Shown here in pieces: positions 38,112 through 48,872 of a stretch of 64,000 nucleotides of DNA. The notes beneath the pieces were generated by a model. It worked only from the letters and a program-made list of their open reading frames with translations, was not told the origin of the DNA and ran no database searches. Source of the DNA: Halobacillus ihumii (GTDB lineage: Bacteria > Bacillota > Bacilli > Bacillales > Halobacillaceae); NCBI RefSeq assembly GCF_902726645.1, contig NZ_CACVAO010000001.1, positions 1,860,001 through 1,924,000 of the forward strand, in the 5' to 3' direction. Every line of letters starts with the position of its first letter. Positions within the stretch are counted from its first letter, which is position 1. The translations under genes and the position numbers were made by a program.

Positions 38112-40031
38112 CTAATTCAAACGCCTTAGCAGTAAACTTTCACAAGGTTCAAGTGTGATCGTCAATTCATTTTGTTTCACGTGGAACATTTGGTTTTTGT
38201 TAATCAAGTGCTGCCATTTTCCTTTTCGTGCTGGCAAGGTCACTTGTCTTTCCTGACTAACATTACGATTCATTATATATAATAAATGCTCGTCGGCTGA
38301 GGGATCCCCAAAATGATCAACCCCGTGTTCAATTAAACGTTCATAGCCATAGACATCTTCGTGTGGAGTGAGCGAGTTCCAACTCCCTGTTCTAAGTGAT
38401 GGATGTTTCTTTCTTATGTTTCCGATCGTTTTATACCACGAAATCAGATGCTGATCTTCCCTGCCCCATGGGTAAGGTTTACGATTATCAGGGTCTTCTC
38501 CCCCAGTTAAACCAGCTTCATCTCCATAATATAAAGAGGGGACGCCAGGGAAGGTATAGAGCCAGAGGCTTAGCGCCTGTATCTGTTTACGAACTAATTC
38601 AGCTCTCTTATTACTATCCAAATCCTCTGGCAAAAATTCGGCTAGCAGTGTTTTAATTCGCTCAACATCATGAGTGGACAACATATTCATGAGAGAATAA
38701 AAGAATTGTTTGGGATAATGCTCACTTAGAGTCAGAAGACGACGATCAAGGTAATAAGCATCTACCTCGCCTTTTATAAAACCAAGCATTACATCACGTA
38801 AAGGATAATTCATGACAGAATCCAACACTCCGCCTAAGAAATAGTCCCTTCGTTTTCCATAGGCTGTTTTATTGGATGCATCCTCCCATACTTCACCTAA
38901 TAGTACACTCGACGAATCGTACTCCTTAAGCTGACAATTGATCTGCTTAATCAAATCATCCGTCAGTTCATCTGCCACATCTAGACGCCAATGCTTCACA
39001 CCGGATCGTTGCCACGTCTTTATCACACTGCTATCTTCGTGAATCAGGAAATTCCGATAGCTTTCATCCTCTTTATTTAAGGTCGGCAGCGTCCCAATTC
39101 CCCACCATGCCTGATAATTGTCAGGATAATCATAAAAGTTGTACCACGAATAATAGGGAGATTTCATAGATTGATAGGCTCCAACTGTTTCATACTGACC
39201 TCTCTGGTTAAAGTATTTGCTATTACTCCCTGTATGACTAAATACACCATCAAGCATGATTTCAATCCCCAGATCGGCTGCCTTTGTCATTAGCTGCTCG
39301 AACTCTTCTTTCGTACCTAGAAGAGGATCTATCTTGTGGTAATCACCTGTGTCATAGCGATGATTGCTTTCAGCCTCAAAGACAGGATTCAAATAAATGA
39401 CCGTAACTCCTAGCGATTGTATATAGTCAAGTTTTTTAATAATTCCATTTATATTCCCGCCGAAAAAATCCCAACGAACCACTTCTTCTTGATCGTTTCG
39501 AATATAAAAGGGATCGTTATCCCAATGAGTATGCATTAAACTTGACTTAGGGGCGTCTTCAAGCTGTACTTTTCCTGAAGCATAGAATCGATCAGGGAAA
39601 ATTTGGTACATTGTTGCATGCTTCCACCATGAGGGAGTCTCATAACTAGGATCGTACACTGTAATCTGCCAGGAGGGGGGAACCTCTTTATGAATTTCTC
39701 CTTCCCCGCTTTCCTCATTATTCAATCGACCATAATAAAGAACTTCCTCCTCTATTTTCACCTCAAAGAAATACCAAACGAGCTGAGGTTCCTCTGGCAT
39801 GATTATACTAGCTTCAAAGGAACTGCTCGGGTGCTTCTCACTCACTCGATCCATTTCGATTGTTTCTTCTCGATCTGTTTTATCGTAAATATAATGCAGG
39901 ATCACATATGAAACAGGATGTCGGTGATTAATATCGATCGTTAACGTAACAGAAGAGCCATTTGGAGCTGCACCAAATGGTTCTCGGTACGTAAGGTCAA
40001 AACTATTATGATAAATATCCTGAGGCTTCAC
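38112..40031 (-). CDS. GH13 alpha-glucan hydrolase, neopullulanase/cyclomaltodextrinase-like
   Basis: This 639-residue cytoplasmic enzyme has an N-terminal beta domain (about 1-130, CBM34-like) and a (beta/alpha)8 barrel. The predicted catalytic residues are Asp351 (WRLDVADE), Glu380 (LLGEVWED) and Asp455 (STHDVERI). No signal peptide is seen. It starts at a GTG with GGGAG 8 bases upstream, 22 bases after the glgP stop, so it extends the glycogen operon. It probably trims or debranches limit dextrins left by the phosphorylase, a job done by GlgX elsewhere. Confidence 0.88.
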   Translation of the reverse strand: MKPQDIYHNSFDLTYREPFGAAPNGSSVTLTIDINHRHPVSYVILHYIYDKTDREETIEMDRVSEKHPSSSFEASIIMPEEPQLVWYFFEVKIEEEVLYYGRLNNEESGEGEIHKEVPPSWQITVYDPSYETPSWWKHATMYQIFPDRFYASGKVQLEDAPKSSLMHTHWDNDPFYIRNDQEEVVRWDFFGGNINGIIKKLDYIQSLGVTVIYLNPVFEAESNHRYDTGDYHKIDPLLGTKEEFEQLMTKAADLGIEIMLDGVFSHTGSNSKYFNQRGQYETVGAYQSMKSPYYSWYNFYDYPDNYQAWWGIGTLPTLNKEDESYRNFLIHEDSSVIKTWQRSGVKHWRLDVADELTDDLIKQINCQLKEYDSSSVLLGEVWEDASNKTAYGKRRDYFLGGVLDSVMNYPLRDVMLGFIKGEVDAYYLDRRLLTLSEHYPKQFFYSLMNMLSTHDVERIKTLLAEFLPEDLDSNKRAELVRKQIQALSLWLYTFPGVPSLYYGDEAGLTGGEDPDNRKPYPWGREDQHLISWYKTIGNIRKKHPSLRTGSWNSLTPHEDVYGYERLIEHGVDHFGDPSADEHLLYIMNRNVSQERQVTLPARKGKWQHLINKNQMFHVKQNELTITLEPCESLLLRRLN

Positions 40032-40053
40032 AATAGACGCTCCCTTCCCAGTT

Positions 40054-42492
40054 TTACCTTAATATTTTCACAGGCTGTATATTCCATATTTGTGATGCAT
40101 ATTTTTGTATGGTAAGGTCACTGGAAAACTTCCCGGAATAAGCAATGTTTTTTAAGCTCTTCACATTCCAGTCTCGTTTTTGATGATAGTCATAACCAAT
40201 TCTCTGCTGAGCAGCTATATAACTAGCAAAATCTTTAAGAACAAAATATTCATCATTGTGCGTGAGCAGCGAATCATAAAGATCCTGAAATTCTGTTTCA
40301 CCTCCTGAAAATGGACTATAGCTTACAAGTTGATCTATTGTCCTGCGAACACGTTCATCGGTCTCATACACTTCTCTGGAAGAATAACCATCACGGTGTG
40401 CATAATGAAGCACCTCTTCTGAACTAAGTCCAAACGTATAAATCGCGTTATCTCCAACTAATTCATGAATCTCAACATTGGCTCCATCCATTGTGCCCAG
40501 TGTCAAAGCCCCGTTCATCATTAGTTTCATATTTCCTGTCCCGGATGCCTCTTTACTCGCCGTTGAAATTTGTTCACTAACATCCGTCGCCGGGATAATT
40601 CGTTCAGCCAGAGACACTGAATAATTTGGCAGAAAGACTACTTTCATTAGCCCTTGTACGTCCGGATCATTGTTCACCACATCTGCAATCGTCGTAATGA
40701 GTTTGATTACCTTCTTAGCAAAGTGATAGCTAGGAGCTGCTTTTGCAGCAAAAATAAAGGTTCGAGGTGTCATCTCAAAGGATGGATTTGATTTCAATTC
40801 ATGATAAAGGTACATAATGTGAAGGGCATTTAGCAGTTGGCGTTTATAGCCATGGAGCCGTTTGATATGAACATCAAACAGAGACTGCGGGTCGACGGTA
40901 ATATCGGTAACATCCTTAATAAATGCAGCCAGCTTGTTTTTATTTTGCTGTTTAACCTTTCCTAATTGATCTAAAAAAGCTGTGTCCTCTTTCTTTGCAA
41001 GTAAATCCAATAACCGTTCGGGTTGAGCAACCCAACGGTTTCCAATCGCTTCCGTAATATGGTCCGCCAGCGATTGATTAGCGTGCATAAGCCAGCGCCG
41101 GTGAGTAATACCGTTTGTTTTATTATTAAATCGCTCAGGAAAAACATCATAGAACTTCTTCATTTCTCGCTTTTTTAAAATTTCCGTGTGCAGTTTTGCA
41201 ACTCCGTTCACACTGTGGCTCCCCACGATCGCCAGGTGAGCCATCTTTACCTGACCGTCAGCAATGATTGCAAGCTGTGCAATTCTTTCAAAGTCACCCG
41301 GGTCCTGCGTCCAAACTTTTTGGCAAAATCGCTCGTTAATTTCTTCAATAATCATATAGAGCCTTGGAAACAGCTCGCGTACTAAGTCAATCGGCCACGT
41401 CTCCAGCGCTTCACGTAGTGTAGTATGGTTCGTATAAGACACGGACGATTGTGTGATCTCCCACGCGTCCTCCCAAGTCAATCCTTTTTCATCAATGAGA
41501 ACGCGCATCAATTCAGGAATAACGAGAACAGGATGAGTATCATTAATATGAAGAGCGGTTTTTTCCGGAAAAGAAGAAAGCGGAAGCCCTAAACGCTCAA
41601 ATGAACGAAGCACACTTTGCACACCAGCTGAAACGAGGAAGTACTCCTGCTTCAATCGCAGCCTCTTACCCTCTTCATGGGAATCGTCGGGATAGAGAAA
41701 ATCAGAAATTTCCTCTAAAGATCGCTTTTGTGTAAGAAAGTTACCAAATTTAGTTTGCTTAGAAGCTTGGGCTAGTGTGTCCTCATGTGTCGCCTCAGCT
41801 GACCATAACCGTAGTGTATGAACGGTCTCATTCTGATAGCCGATGACAGGCACGTCATATGGAACAGCTCTCACTTGCTCATAGTCTTTGTGCTCAAAAG
41901 TCAAAAGACCTTCAGAAGTTATATCTGTATCTACATAACCGCCAAATCGAACTTCAACAGCTTCTTCGGGACGGCGCACTTCCCAGATATACGAATCAGT
42001 AAGCCATGGATCTGGCAGTTCAACTTGATAGCCATCGATCAATTTTTGATCAAACATACCATATTTGTACCGGATTCCATACCCATGACCAGGCAGCCCC
42101 ATAGATGCTAAGGAGTCCAAAAAGCAAGCGGCTAACCTGCCGAGTCCGCCGTTGCCGAGTCCTGCATCATTTTCTTCCTCTTCAAGATCCGCCAGGGAAA
42201 AGCCTAAATCCGTCAAACCTTCCCTTACTAGTGACAGCACCTGTAAATTCAACAAATTGTTGCTTAACAGACGCCCCATTAAAAATTCCATCGAAAAGTA
42301 ATAGACTTGCTTAGGTTGTTTTTTCTCATATTGCTGCTTCGTCTGCAGCCAATATTTATTGATATGATCTTTAACTAACGCACCGAGGGATCGATACGCA
42401 TCTTGTTCTGTCGCTGTTTTTACTTCTTTCCCGAGTGTAGTTCTCAGCTTTTCAGAAAAGGCCTGTATGAATTCCTCTTTGCTGTTAAACAT
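40054..42492 (-). CDS. glgP: Glycogen phosphorylase
   Basis: This 812-residue GT35 enzyme releases glucose-1-phosphate from glycogen. The PLP-binding lysine is Lys656 in SGTGNMKLMMNG. Early GNGGLGRLAACFLDS and the FNNKTNGITHRRWL region are diagnostic. I start at the ATG at 42492 with GGAGGAG just upstream; an upstream ATG would overlap glgA. It is the fifth gene of the glg operon. Confidence 0.95.
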   Translation of the reverse strand: MFNSKEEFIQAFSEKLRTTLGKEVKTATEQDAYRSLGALVKDHINKYWLQTKQQYEKKQPKQVYYFSMEFLMGRLLSNNLLNLQVLSLVREGLTDLGFSLADLEEEENDAGLGNGGLGRLAACFLDSLASMGLPGHGYGIRYKYGMFDQKLIDGYQVELPDPWLTDSYIWEVRRPEEAVEVRFGGYVDTDITSEGLLTFEHKDYEQVRAVPYDVPVIGYQNETVHTLRLWSAEATHEDTLAQASKQTKFGNFLTQKRSLEEISDFLYPDDSHEEGKRLRLKQEYFLVSAGVQSVLRSFERLGLPLSSFPEKTALHINDTHPVLVIPELMRVLIDEKGLTWEDAWEITQSSVSYTNHTTLREALETWPIDLVRELFPRLYMIIEEINERFCQKVWTQDPGDFERIAQLAIIADGQVKMAHLAIVGSHSVNGVAKLHTEILKKREMKKFYDVFPERFNNKTNGITHRRWLMHANQSLADHITEAIGNRWVAQPERLLDLLAKKEDTAFLDQLGKVKQQNKNKLAAFIKDVTDITVDPQSLFDVHIKRLHGYKRQLLNALHIMYLYHELKSNPSFEMTPRTFIFAAKAAPSYHFAKKVIKLITTIADVVNNDPDVQGLMKVVFLPNYSVSLAERIIPATDVSEQISTASKEASGTGNMKLMMNGALTLGTMDGANVEIHELVGDNAIYTFGLSSEEVLHYAHRDGYSSREVYETDERVRRTIDQLVSYSPFSGGETEFQDLYDSLLTHNDEYFVLKDFASYIAAQQRIGYDYHQKRDWNVKSLKNIAYSGKFSSDLTIQKYASQIWNIQPVKILR

Positions 42493-42514
42493 ACCGTCTC
42501 CTCCATTCATTCGT

Positions 42515-43951
42515 TCACTGCTTTTGAAGCGTCGATTGGTAGACCTCACCATATCGACGCGCAGAATACTTCCACGGGAATTGAGTTTTCACCATATTTT
42601 TTACAAGCTTTTTCCACACATCTTCTTCGTGGTAAAGCTCAAGCGCACGGCGGATCGTAAACAACATGTCGTGAGCATTATAATTTGCAAAGGTGAACCC
42701 ATTCCCCTCCTCTGTTTGTTCATTAAACGGCTTGACTGTGTCTTTGAGCCCGCCTGTTTCCCTGACGATAGGTACAGCTAAATAGCGCAATGCGATCAAC
42801 TGGCCAATCCCGCACGGCTCAAAACGGGAAGGCATAAGGAACATATCACTCGCTGCATACACCTGCCTGGATAGCGATTCACTAAACATAATATTCGCGG
42901 ATACCTTCTCTGGATACTTTACCTGGGCCCACTCAAACATTTTCTCGTAATCGTATTCACCTGTACCTAGAAGCACCAACTGAATATCCTCGTGATATAA
43001 AAGCTCGTCCATAACTCTGGCAATAAGGTCAAATCCCTTTTGCTCAACAAGCCTGGAAACAATCCCAATCATAGGAACATCTCTCCGCACAGGCAACTGC
43101 AGCTTTTCTTGTAACCACATTTTATTTTGAACTTTTTTCGATAATGAACTTCGAAATGGGAATGCCAGAGATTCATCACTTAGTGGATTGTAATCTTTTG
43201 TATTAATCCCATTTACAATCCCGGCTAACCACTCCGATTGTTTTCTAAGTACTCCGTCTAAGTTTTCCCCATAATAAGGGGTTTGAATCTCTTTTGCATA
43301 AGTTTCACTTACTGTTGTGATCGCATCCGCATAATTTAAGGCGCCCTTCATAAAATTGATATCTCCGAAAAACTCTAACCGATCCTCTGTCATCATCTTT
43401 TCGTCCAAATCCATCAGGTCGTGCAGGACTGAATCGGCAAAGACCCCCTGATACTTCAAATTATGAATCGTAAACAATGTTTTCATACCATTTAATTTTT
43501 CATCATTTTGATAGTGAGTATGCAGGAATACAGGTATTAGGCCAGTCTGCCAATCGTGACAATGCAGAATATCAGGACTCCAGTCAAGTGCTCGTACCAT
43601 CTCAAGTACTGCCTTATTAAAAAATACAAATCGTTCCGCTTCATCCTCATACCCATATAAATTGGAGCGTTTAAAATAATACTCATTATCGATAAAATAG
43701 ACAGGGATTCCGTCATACTCCAGATACTCCACTCCCGCATACTGGTTCCTCCAGCCAATCTGTATATTCAGTTTATGTAACAATGTCAGCTGACTCTTCC
43801 ACTCCTCCTCCATTTCTTCATACTTAGGCAGCACAACCCGAACTTGATGTCCCTGCTCCACTAGCGCTTGAGGTAAAGACCCAAGCACGTCTGCCAGACC
43901 ACCCGTTTTAATAAAAGGCGTACACTCTGATCCAACCATTAATACGTTCAT
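42515..43951 (-). CDS. glgA: Glycogen synthase (ADP-glucose)
   Basis: This 478-residue GT5 enzyme extends alpha-1,4-glucan chains from ADP-glucose. Lys15 in the KTGGLADVLGSLP motif binds the sugar nucleotide. The C-terminal half has PSRFEPCGIGQLIALRYLAVPIV with the catalytic Glu. A hairpin separates it from glgD upstream. Confidence 0.96.
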   Translation of the reverse strand: MNVLMVGSECTPFIKTGGLADVLGSLPQALVEQGHQVRVVLPKYEEMEEEWKSQLTLLHKLNIQIGWRNQYAGVEYLEYDGIPVYFIDNEYYFKRSNLYGYEDEAERFVFFNKAVLEMVRALDWSPDILHCHDWQTGLIPVFLHTHYQNDEKLNGMKTLFTIHNLKYQGVFADSVLHDLMDLDEKMMTEDRLEFFGDINFMKGALNYADAITTVSETYAKEIQTPYYGENLDGVLRKQSEWLAGIVNGINTKDYNPLSDESLAFPFRSSLSKKVQNKMWLQEKLQLPVRRDVPMIGIVSRLVEQKGFDLIARVMDELLYHEDIQLVLLGTGEYDYEKMFEWAQVKYPEKVSANIMFSESLSRQVYAASDMFLMPSRFEPCGIGQLIALRYLAVPIVRETGGLKDTVKPFNEQTEEGNGFTFANYNAHDMLFTIRRALELYHEEDVWKKLVKNMVKTQFPWKYSARRYGEVYQSTLQKQ

Positions 43952-43985
43952 CTATGACCCACTCCTCAGCTTTCGTTATTATGTA

Positions 43986-44026
43986 AAAGGGAACTGCCGG
44001 AATCGTAGCTTCAGACAGTTCCCTTC
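43986..44026 (-). terminator. Hairpin inside the glg operon, between glgD and glgA
   Basis: AAGGGAACTG (43987-43996) and CAGTTCCCTT (44016-44025) form a perfect 10-bp stem. On the minus strand it ends in TTTT before glgA. It may be a partial terminator or an mRNA-processing or stabilising structure. Confidence 0.6.
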
Positions 44027-44033
44027 TGGAAAT

Positions 44034-45140
44034 CTACATGGTTTTACGTTTCGCTAACACAAAGGGTTTTTCTGGTGCACCAATTAACGTACGTCCTTGC
44101 GATATTTTACAATCCTTATCCAAAATGACATTTTCAAGCACTGCTCCACTGCCAATTTCGCAGCGCTGCATGATGATCGAATTTTTTACAACAGCCCCTT
44201 CTCCTATCTTGACTCCACGAAATAGAATACTGTCTTCTACCTCGCCATCCACTGTACATCCATTCGCCACAAGCGTATTTGTGACGTTTGAATTCGGGGA
44301 ATACTTCGATGGTGCTTCGTTTTTTACTTTTGTAAAAATAGGGGATTCTTCTTTGAATAGTTCATTATGCTGGGCGTCATTAAGCAGGTTCGCACTATGG
44401 CGATAGTAACTTTCCACTGAATTTATCAGGGCATGGACACCTTTATACTCATAGGCATGAATGTGAATATCCGGAAGCCTACCTTTGATTCCATCCAGAA
44501 AAAAGTGTGAGCTTCCATGAGCAATCCCCTCTTCTATCAATTCGTGCAGAAAGTTTTTATCAATAACATACATATCCATATACACATTAGAACTCTGTTT
44601 GTCATTATGAATTGCTGTAACTCTTTGATTCCCATCAAGACTGAGTTTATGAGCCAGGTTATGTTCTGGATATATTTCTTCCACCTTTTTGTATATAACC
44701 GTAACTTCTGCGTTCGATTCCTTGTGCGCTTCAAGAACGTCTTGATAGTTGATATTACAAATGTTTTGAGAGCCAGACACAAGAATATAGTCAGCATACG
44801 TACGATGAATAAAGTCAATGTTATTATGAAAATGCTGAAGGTCACCCCGGGAAATATCAGTCGGGTCGTTCCAATCGGGGGGTAAAATAAACAATCCGCC
44901 GCGCTTCCGATCTAATTCCCATGCCTTCCCCTGCTCCAGATGGTCCATTAGAGAACGATATTTGCGACGAGTGAATACGGCTACCGATTCAATCCGTGAA
45001 TTCGTCATATTCGAAATCGCAAAGTCAATCATTCGGTAACGGCCCGCAAAGGGAACCGCTGCTCCGCACCTGAAATAAGTGAGTTCATCTAGTACATCCT
45101 GTTCATGATCTAAGTTTATAATGCCGGCCATACGATCCAT
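44034..45140 (-). CDS. glgD: Glucose-1-phosphate adenylyltransferase, regulatory subunit
   Basis: This 368-residue GlgC paralogue keeps the nucleotidyltransferase and left-handed helix domains but has a changed N-terminal loop (MAGIINLDHEQDVLDELTYF in place of GGxGTRL). In Bacillus, GlgD forms a complex with GlgC and modulates ADP-glucose synthesis. The ATG at 45140 has AAGGAGGAG 7 bases upstream; an in-frame start further upstream overlaps glgC. Confidence 0.93.
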   Translation of the reverse strand: MDRMAGIINLDHEQDVLDELTYFRCGAAVPFAGRYRMIDFAISNMTNSRIESVAVFTRRKYRSLMDHLEQGKAWELDRKRGGLFILPPDWNDPTDISRGDLQHFHNNIDFIHRTYADYILVSGSQNICNINYQDVLEAHKESNAEVTVIYKKVEEIYPEHNLAHKLSLDGNQRVTAIHNDKQSSNVYMDMYVIDKNFLHELIEEGIAHGSSHFFLDGIKGRLPDIHIHAYEYKGVHALINSVESYYRHSANLLNDAQHNELFKEESPIFTKVKNEAPSKYSPNSNVTNTLVANGCTVDGEVEDSILFRGVKIGEGAVVKNSIIMQRCEIGSGAVLENVILDKDCKISQGRTLIGAPEKPFVLAKRKTM

Positions 45141-45153
45141 GAGATTCTCCTCC

Positions 45154-46314
45154 TTAATGATTGGCTGCATAACTGGTTGCCATGACACTCCCTTCATCTG
45201 CAATTAATGTGATATCACTCTCAGGGGATGGGTTGCCGATTACAGCATTGTCCTCAATCACACTACCTTCCGCAATAATAGACCGATAGATTCTTACATT
45301 TTTACCTATTTTCACATTAGGCATAATCACTGAATCTTTCACAATCGACCCTTCATTCACATGTACTCCGTAAAATATGATCGACATTTCCACCTGGCCA
45401 TAAATACGACACCCTTCATTGATCAGAGCTCCGCGTACGGTAGCTGCAGGAGAAATATACTGGGCAGGCTGGTTTGGATTCTTTGAGTATATTCTCCACG
45501 TTTGGTCATTCAGATTGAGATCAGGTTCTGCTTTCAGAAGATCCATATTGGCCTGCCACAAGCTTTCGACTGTACCGACATCTTTCCAATAGCCTTCAAA
45601 GGTGTAGGCCATCAGTTTCTTCTGATCAGCAAGCAAGGCAGGGATAATATCCTTTCCAAAATCATGAGAAGAATGACCTTTTTCTTCATCCTCGATCAGA
45701 TACTTTTTCAAAACGTCCCAGCGAAAAATGTACACTCCCATGGAAGCGAGGTTGCTCATTGGATATTCTGGCTTCTCATCAAATTCTGTAATCCGTCCCT
45801 GGCCATCTGTGTTCATAATGCCGAAGCGGCTGGCTTCGTTCCAGGGTACTTCAATAACAGAGATGGTCGCATCCGCTCCACTGCCACGGTGGTAATCTAG
45901 CATTTCTCCATAATCCATTTTATAAATATGATCCCCGGACAGGATCAGGACGTGTTCAGGTTCATATTGGTTTAAAAAATCGATATTTCGATAGATTGCG
46001 TTGGCTGTTCCTGTGTACCAGCCGCCTCCCTCTGACTGCATATAGGGGGGAAGAACCGACACCCCGCCGTATTTACGATCTAAATCCCAGGAAGAGCCAA
46101 TGCCAATATAATTATTTAATATTAGCGGTTCATATTGAGTCAGAACCCCCACGGTATCGATTCCAGAATTGGTGCAGTTGCTTAACGGAAAATCGATAAT
46201 TCGATACTTTCCACCGAAGTATACGGCAGGTTTAGCGATCTTCTTAGTGAGTGATTTTAACCTTGTACCTTGACCACCAGCTAGAAGCATAGCGACGCAT
46301 TCTTTACCTTTCAT
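45154..46314 (-). CDS. glgC: Glucose-1-phosphate adenylyltransferase, catalytic subunit
   Basis: This 386-residue enzyme makes ADP-glucose from ATP and glucose-1-phosphate. The N-terminal [15 protein letters not shown] loop is intact, followed by [15 protein letters not shown], and a C-terminal hexapeptide-repeat helix contains [15 protein letters not shown]. It overlaps glgB by 11 bases. Confidence 0.96.
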   Translation of the reverse strand: MKGKECVAMLLAGGQGTRLKSLTKKIAKPAVYFGGKYRIIDFPLSNCTNSGIDTVGVLTQYEPLILNNYIGIGSSWDLDRKYGGVSVLPPYMQSEGGGWYTGTANAIYRNIDFLNQYEPEHVLILSGDHIYKMDYGEMLDYHRGSGADATISVIEVPWNEASRFGIMNTDGQGRITEFDEKPEYPMSNLASMGVYIFRWDVLKKYLIEDEEKGHSSHDFGKDIIPALLADQKKLMAYTFEGYWKDVGTVESLWQANMDLLKAEPDLNLNDQTWRIYSKNPNQPAQYISPAATVRGALINEGCRIYGQVEMSIIFYGVHVNEGSIVKDSVIMPNVKIGKNVRIYRSIIAEGSVIEDNAVIGNPSPESDITLIADEGSVMATSYAANH

Positions 46315-48223
46315 GGGACTCCTCCTTTGATTTCGATATACACTTCAGAAAACTTACCGCTAAGGGCGGAATCGTCATGTGAATATGGTGATCCTGTCCT
46401 TGCCAAGACTGCTTAGTCGTTTCTAGTTTGAGGCCATTCGTTTGGCCTGATCCTCCAAAATGAACCGCATCACTAGTAAAAACCTCTTTATATGTACCGT
46501 TTTCAGGTACACCGACCTTATAATCGCGATACACTTCCGGAGTAAAATTACAAACAACCACAAGCTGATCATTAGGTGATCGACTATTTCGCACAAAGGA
46601 TATAATGCTTTGTTCAGCATTGTGCGGATCTATCCAGGAGAATCCCTCCTGCTCATGATCAAGCTCCCAAAGAGCAGGCATATCCTGATACAACTGATGC
46701 AGCTGCTGCATATAATTAAAGATTGACTTATGGGACTCATAATCCAAAAGTTCCCAGTCCAGGTCATCCATATCCTTCCATTCATCAAATTGTCCGTATT
46801 CACTTCCCATGAACAGGAGCTTTTTGCCTGGATGGGCATACATATAAGCGAGAAATAATCGTAGGTTTGCAAACTTTTGCCAATAATCACCGGGCATTTT
46901 ATTGAGCAGCGACTTCTTTCCATGAACTACCTCATCATGGGAGATCGGGAGCACAAAGTTCTCAGAAAAAGCGTAATAAAGTGAGAAGGTCATTAAATGA
47001 TGATGATGCTTTCGGTGAATCGGATCCAACTGCATATATTGGAGCATGTCATTCATCCATCCCATATTCCACTTATAATTGAACCCAAGTCCCCCTGTGT
47101 ATGTAGGTGCACTAACAAGCGGCCACGATGTAGACTCCTCCGCCATCATCAACACATGGGGAACCTCCTCAAAGATGGCTTCGTTCATTTTCTTCAGGAA
47201 ATCGACCGCTTCTATATTCTCTCTTCCTCCGTACTCATTGACGTCCCATTCGCCGCCTTCTTTCCCAAAATCCAGGTACAACATGCTCGCCACTGCGTCG
47301 ACTCTCAGACCTTCCAGATGAAACTCTTTCAGCCAATAAATAGCGTTTGAGATGAGAAAACTCTGAACCTCATTTCTAGCAAAATCAAATGTTAGTGTTC
47401 CCCATTGAGGTTTTTCTGCCTTTTTCGTATCGGCATATTCGTACAAAGCTTCGCCGTCGAAGCGCCTTAGCCCGTGTTGGTCTTTACAAAAATGTCCAGG
47501 AACCCAGTCGAGGATCACCCCAATTCCATGTTCATGACACTGATCCACGAAATACCGGAAATCGTCCGGCGTTCCATATCTCGATGTGACAGCATAGTAA
47601 CCAGTGGCCTGGTAGCCCCAGGAGCGGTCAAATGGATGCTCTGTCAAAGGTAAAAGTTCAATGTGTGTGTATCCAAGCTCTTTCACATAAGGAATCACCA
47701 TCTCTGCATAGTCACGATAATTGTAGTAAACTTCCGTCTCAATATTCTTCCATGATCCTAAATGAAGTTCATAAATAGACAAGGGAGATTCATAGATATT
47801 CATCCCCTCACGCCGCTTCATCCAGTGCGCGTCGTTCCAATGATAATCATCAAGAGGATGCACAACCGAAGCTGTATGAGGACGAAGCTCACTTGCAAAG
47901 GCATAAGGGTCTGCCTTTAACTGCAAATGCCCATCAGCTGTCAAAATCTCATACTTATACAAGGTGCCTCTGGCTAATTCCGGAATAAACAAACACCATA
48001 ATCCGTTATCGTTCAGCTTCTCCATAGGGTGGCGTCGGCCATCCCAATCATTAAACATCCCTACAACACTTACCTTTTCAGCATTCGGGGCCCACACTAT
48101 AAAACGAACACCCGCTCTTCCACCAACTGTCATCAGATGTGCACCGAGGAGCTGATAGCTATAACGAAGATTTCCCTGATGAAACAAAAAAATATCATGA
48201 TCTATAGCTGTTTCGTCTACCAC
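46304..48223 (-). CDS. glgB: 1,4-alpha-glucan branching enzyme
   Basis: This 639-residue GH13 enzyme introduces alpha-1,6 branches into glycogen. An N-terminal CBM48 domain ([20 protein letters not shown]) precedes the barrel. Catalytic residues are Asp309 (LRVDAVASM) and Glu362 (MMAEESTSW), with the transition-state stabiliser in [12 protein letters not shown]. It starts at a GTG with AGGGGAG 7 bases upstream and is the first gene of glgBCDAP plus the GH13 gene. Confidence 0.96.
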   Translation of the reverse strand: MVDETAIDHDIFLFHQGNLRYSYQLLGAHLMTVGGRAGVRFIVWAPNAEKVSVVGMFNDWDGRRHPMEKLNDNGLWCLFIPELARGTLYKYEILTADGHLQLKADPYAFASELRPHTASVVHPLDDYHWNDAHWMKRREGMNIYESPLSIYELHLGSWKNIETEVYYNYRDYAEMVIPYVKELGYTHIELLPLTEHPFDRSWGYQATGYYAVTSRYGTPDDFRYFVDQCHEHGIGVILDWVPGHFCKDQHGLRRFDGEALYEYADTKKAEKPQWGTLTFDFARNEVQSFLISNAIYWLKEFHLEGLRVDAVASMLYLDFGKEGGEWDVNEYGGRENIEAVDFLKKMNEAIFEEVPHVLMMAEESTSWPLVSAPTYTGGLGFNYKWNMGWMNDMLQYMQLDPIHRKHHHHLMTFSLYYAFSENFVLPISHDEVVHGKKSLLNKMPGDYWQKFANLRLFLAYMYAHPGKKLLFMGSEYGQFDEWKDMDDLDWELLDYESHKSIFNYMQQLHQLYQDMPALWELDHEQEGFSWIDPHNAEQSIISFVRNSRSPNDQLVVVCNFTPEVYRDYKVGVPENGTYKEVFTSDAVHFGGSGQTNGLKLETTKQSWQGQDHHIHMTIPPLAVSFLKCISKSKEESHER

Positions 48224-48367
48224 ATCTTCACTCCCCTATTCATATGCTAGAATTTCGATAACATAACTTTTTTATGTGTACTATAAGCATAAAAGGTTCT
48301 CAGGCCTATTACAATTAAAATTTTCTGAAAACTTTGTCACCTTATGATGGATTTTGCCGGTAATAAA

Positions 48368-48404
48368 AAAGTGAGGAAAAAGTCTTTGACTTTCCCCTCA
48401 CTTA
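48368..48404 (-). terminator. Intrinsic terminator after yrhK-like gene
   Basis: AAGTGAGG and CCTCACTT pair, with inner AAAGTC/GACTTT. On the minus strand a run of six T follows. Confidence 0.85.
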
Positions 48405-48414
48405 CACATAATCA

Positions 48415-48726
48415 TTATTGCTTTTCCTCATATTCTTTTTCATAGTGTTTCCTAAGTTGAAAGCGATGGAATAAACGAATGGTGGGGCGAATTAACATTT
48501 GCAAACTTCCTAATACAAATAGTGTCACTCCCCAGTCCTTTAAATGTTCAAAATAAAAGAACACACTGCCGATTAAGAACCATATGCCCAACAAAAAATC
48601 ATTAAGCGTGTACAAACCGTCGTAGCCCTTTTTCACGAACAGATCGTGATCACCCATTTTGATATCTACATAATCCTGCTTGCTGTCCGTTTTGGCGTTA
48701 GCAGTTTGTTCCTTACGTGTTGGCAT
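48415..48726 (-). CDS. yrhK: YrhK-family small membrane protein
   Basis: This 103-residue protein has two hydrophobic helices (FLLGIWFLIGSVFFYFEHL and WGVTLFVLGSLQMLIRPTI) after a charged N-terminus. The VDIKMGDHDLFVKKGYDGLY segment and spacing match B. subtilis YrhK. The function of the family is unknown. The ATG has a GGAGCG site. Confidence 0.85.
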   Translation of the reverse strand: MPTRKEQTANAKTDSKQDYVDIKMGDHDLFVKKGYDGLYTLNDFLLGIWFLIGSVFFYFEHLKDWGVTLFVLGSLQMLIRPTIRLFHRFQLRKHYEKEYEEKQ

Positions 48727-48872
48727 GAAGATCGCTCCTTTTTTGACATCTGTGTTGTATTTTTCCTAATCCATAGCATTATAAACTTTTTAAAAGCAGG
48801 ATATTTTGAGACACGAATGAACATTGGTAAGATGAAGCTGTATTTAAGTCTGAGAAGAAGGAAGATGAGAAC

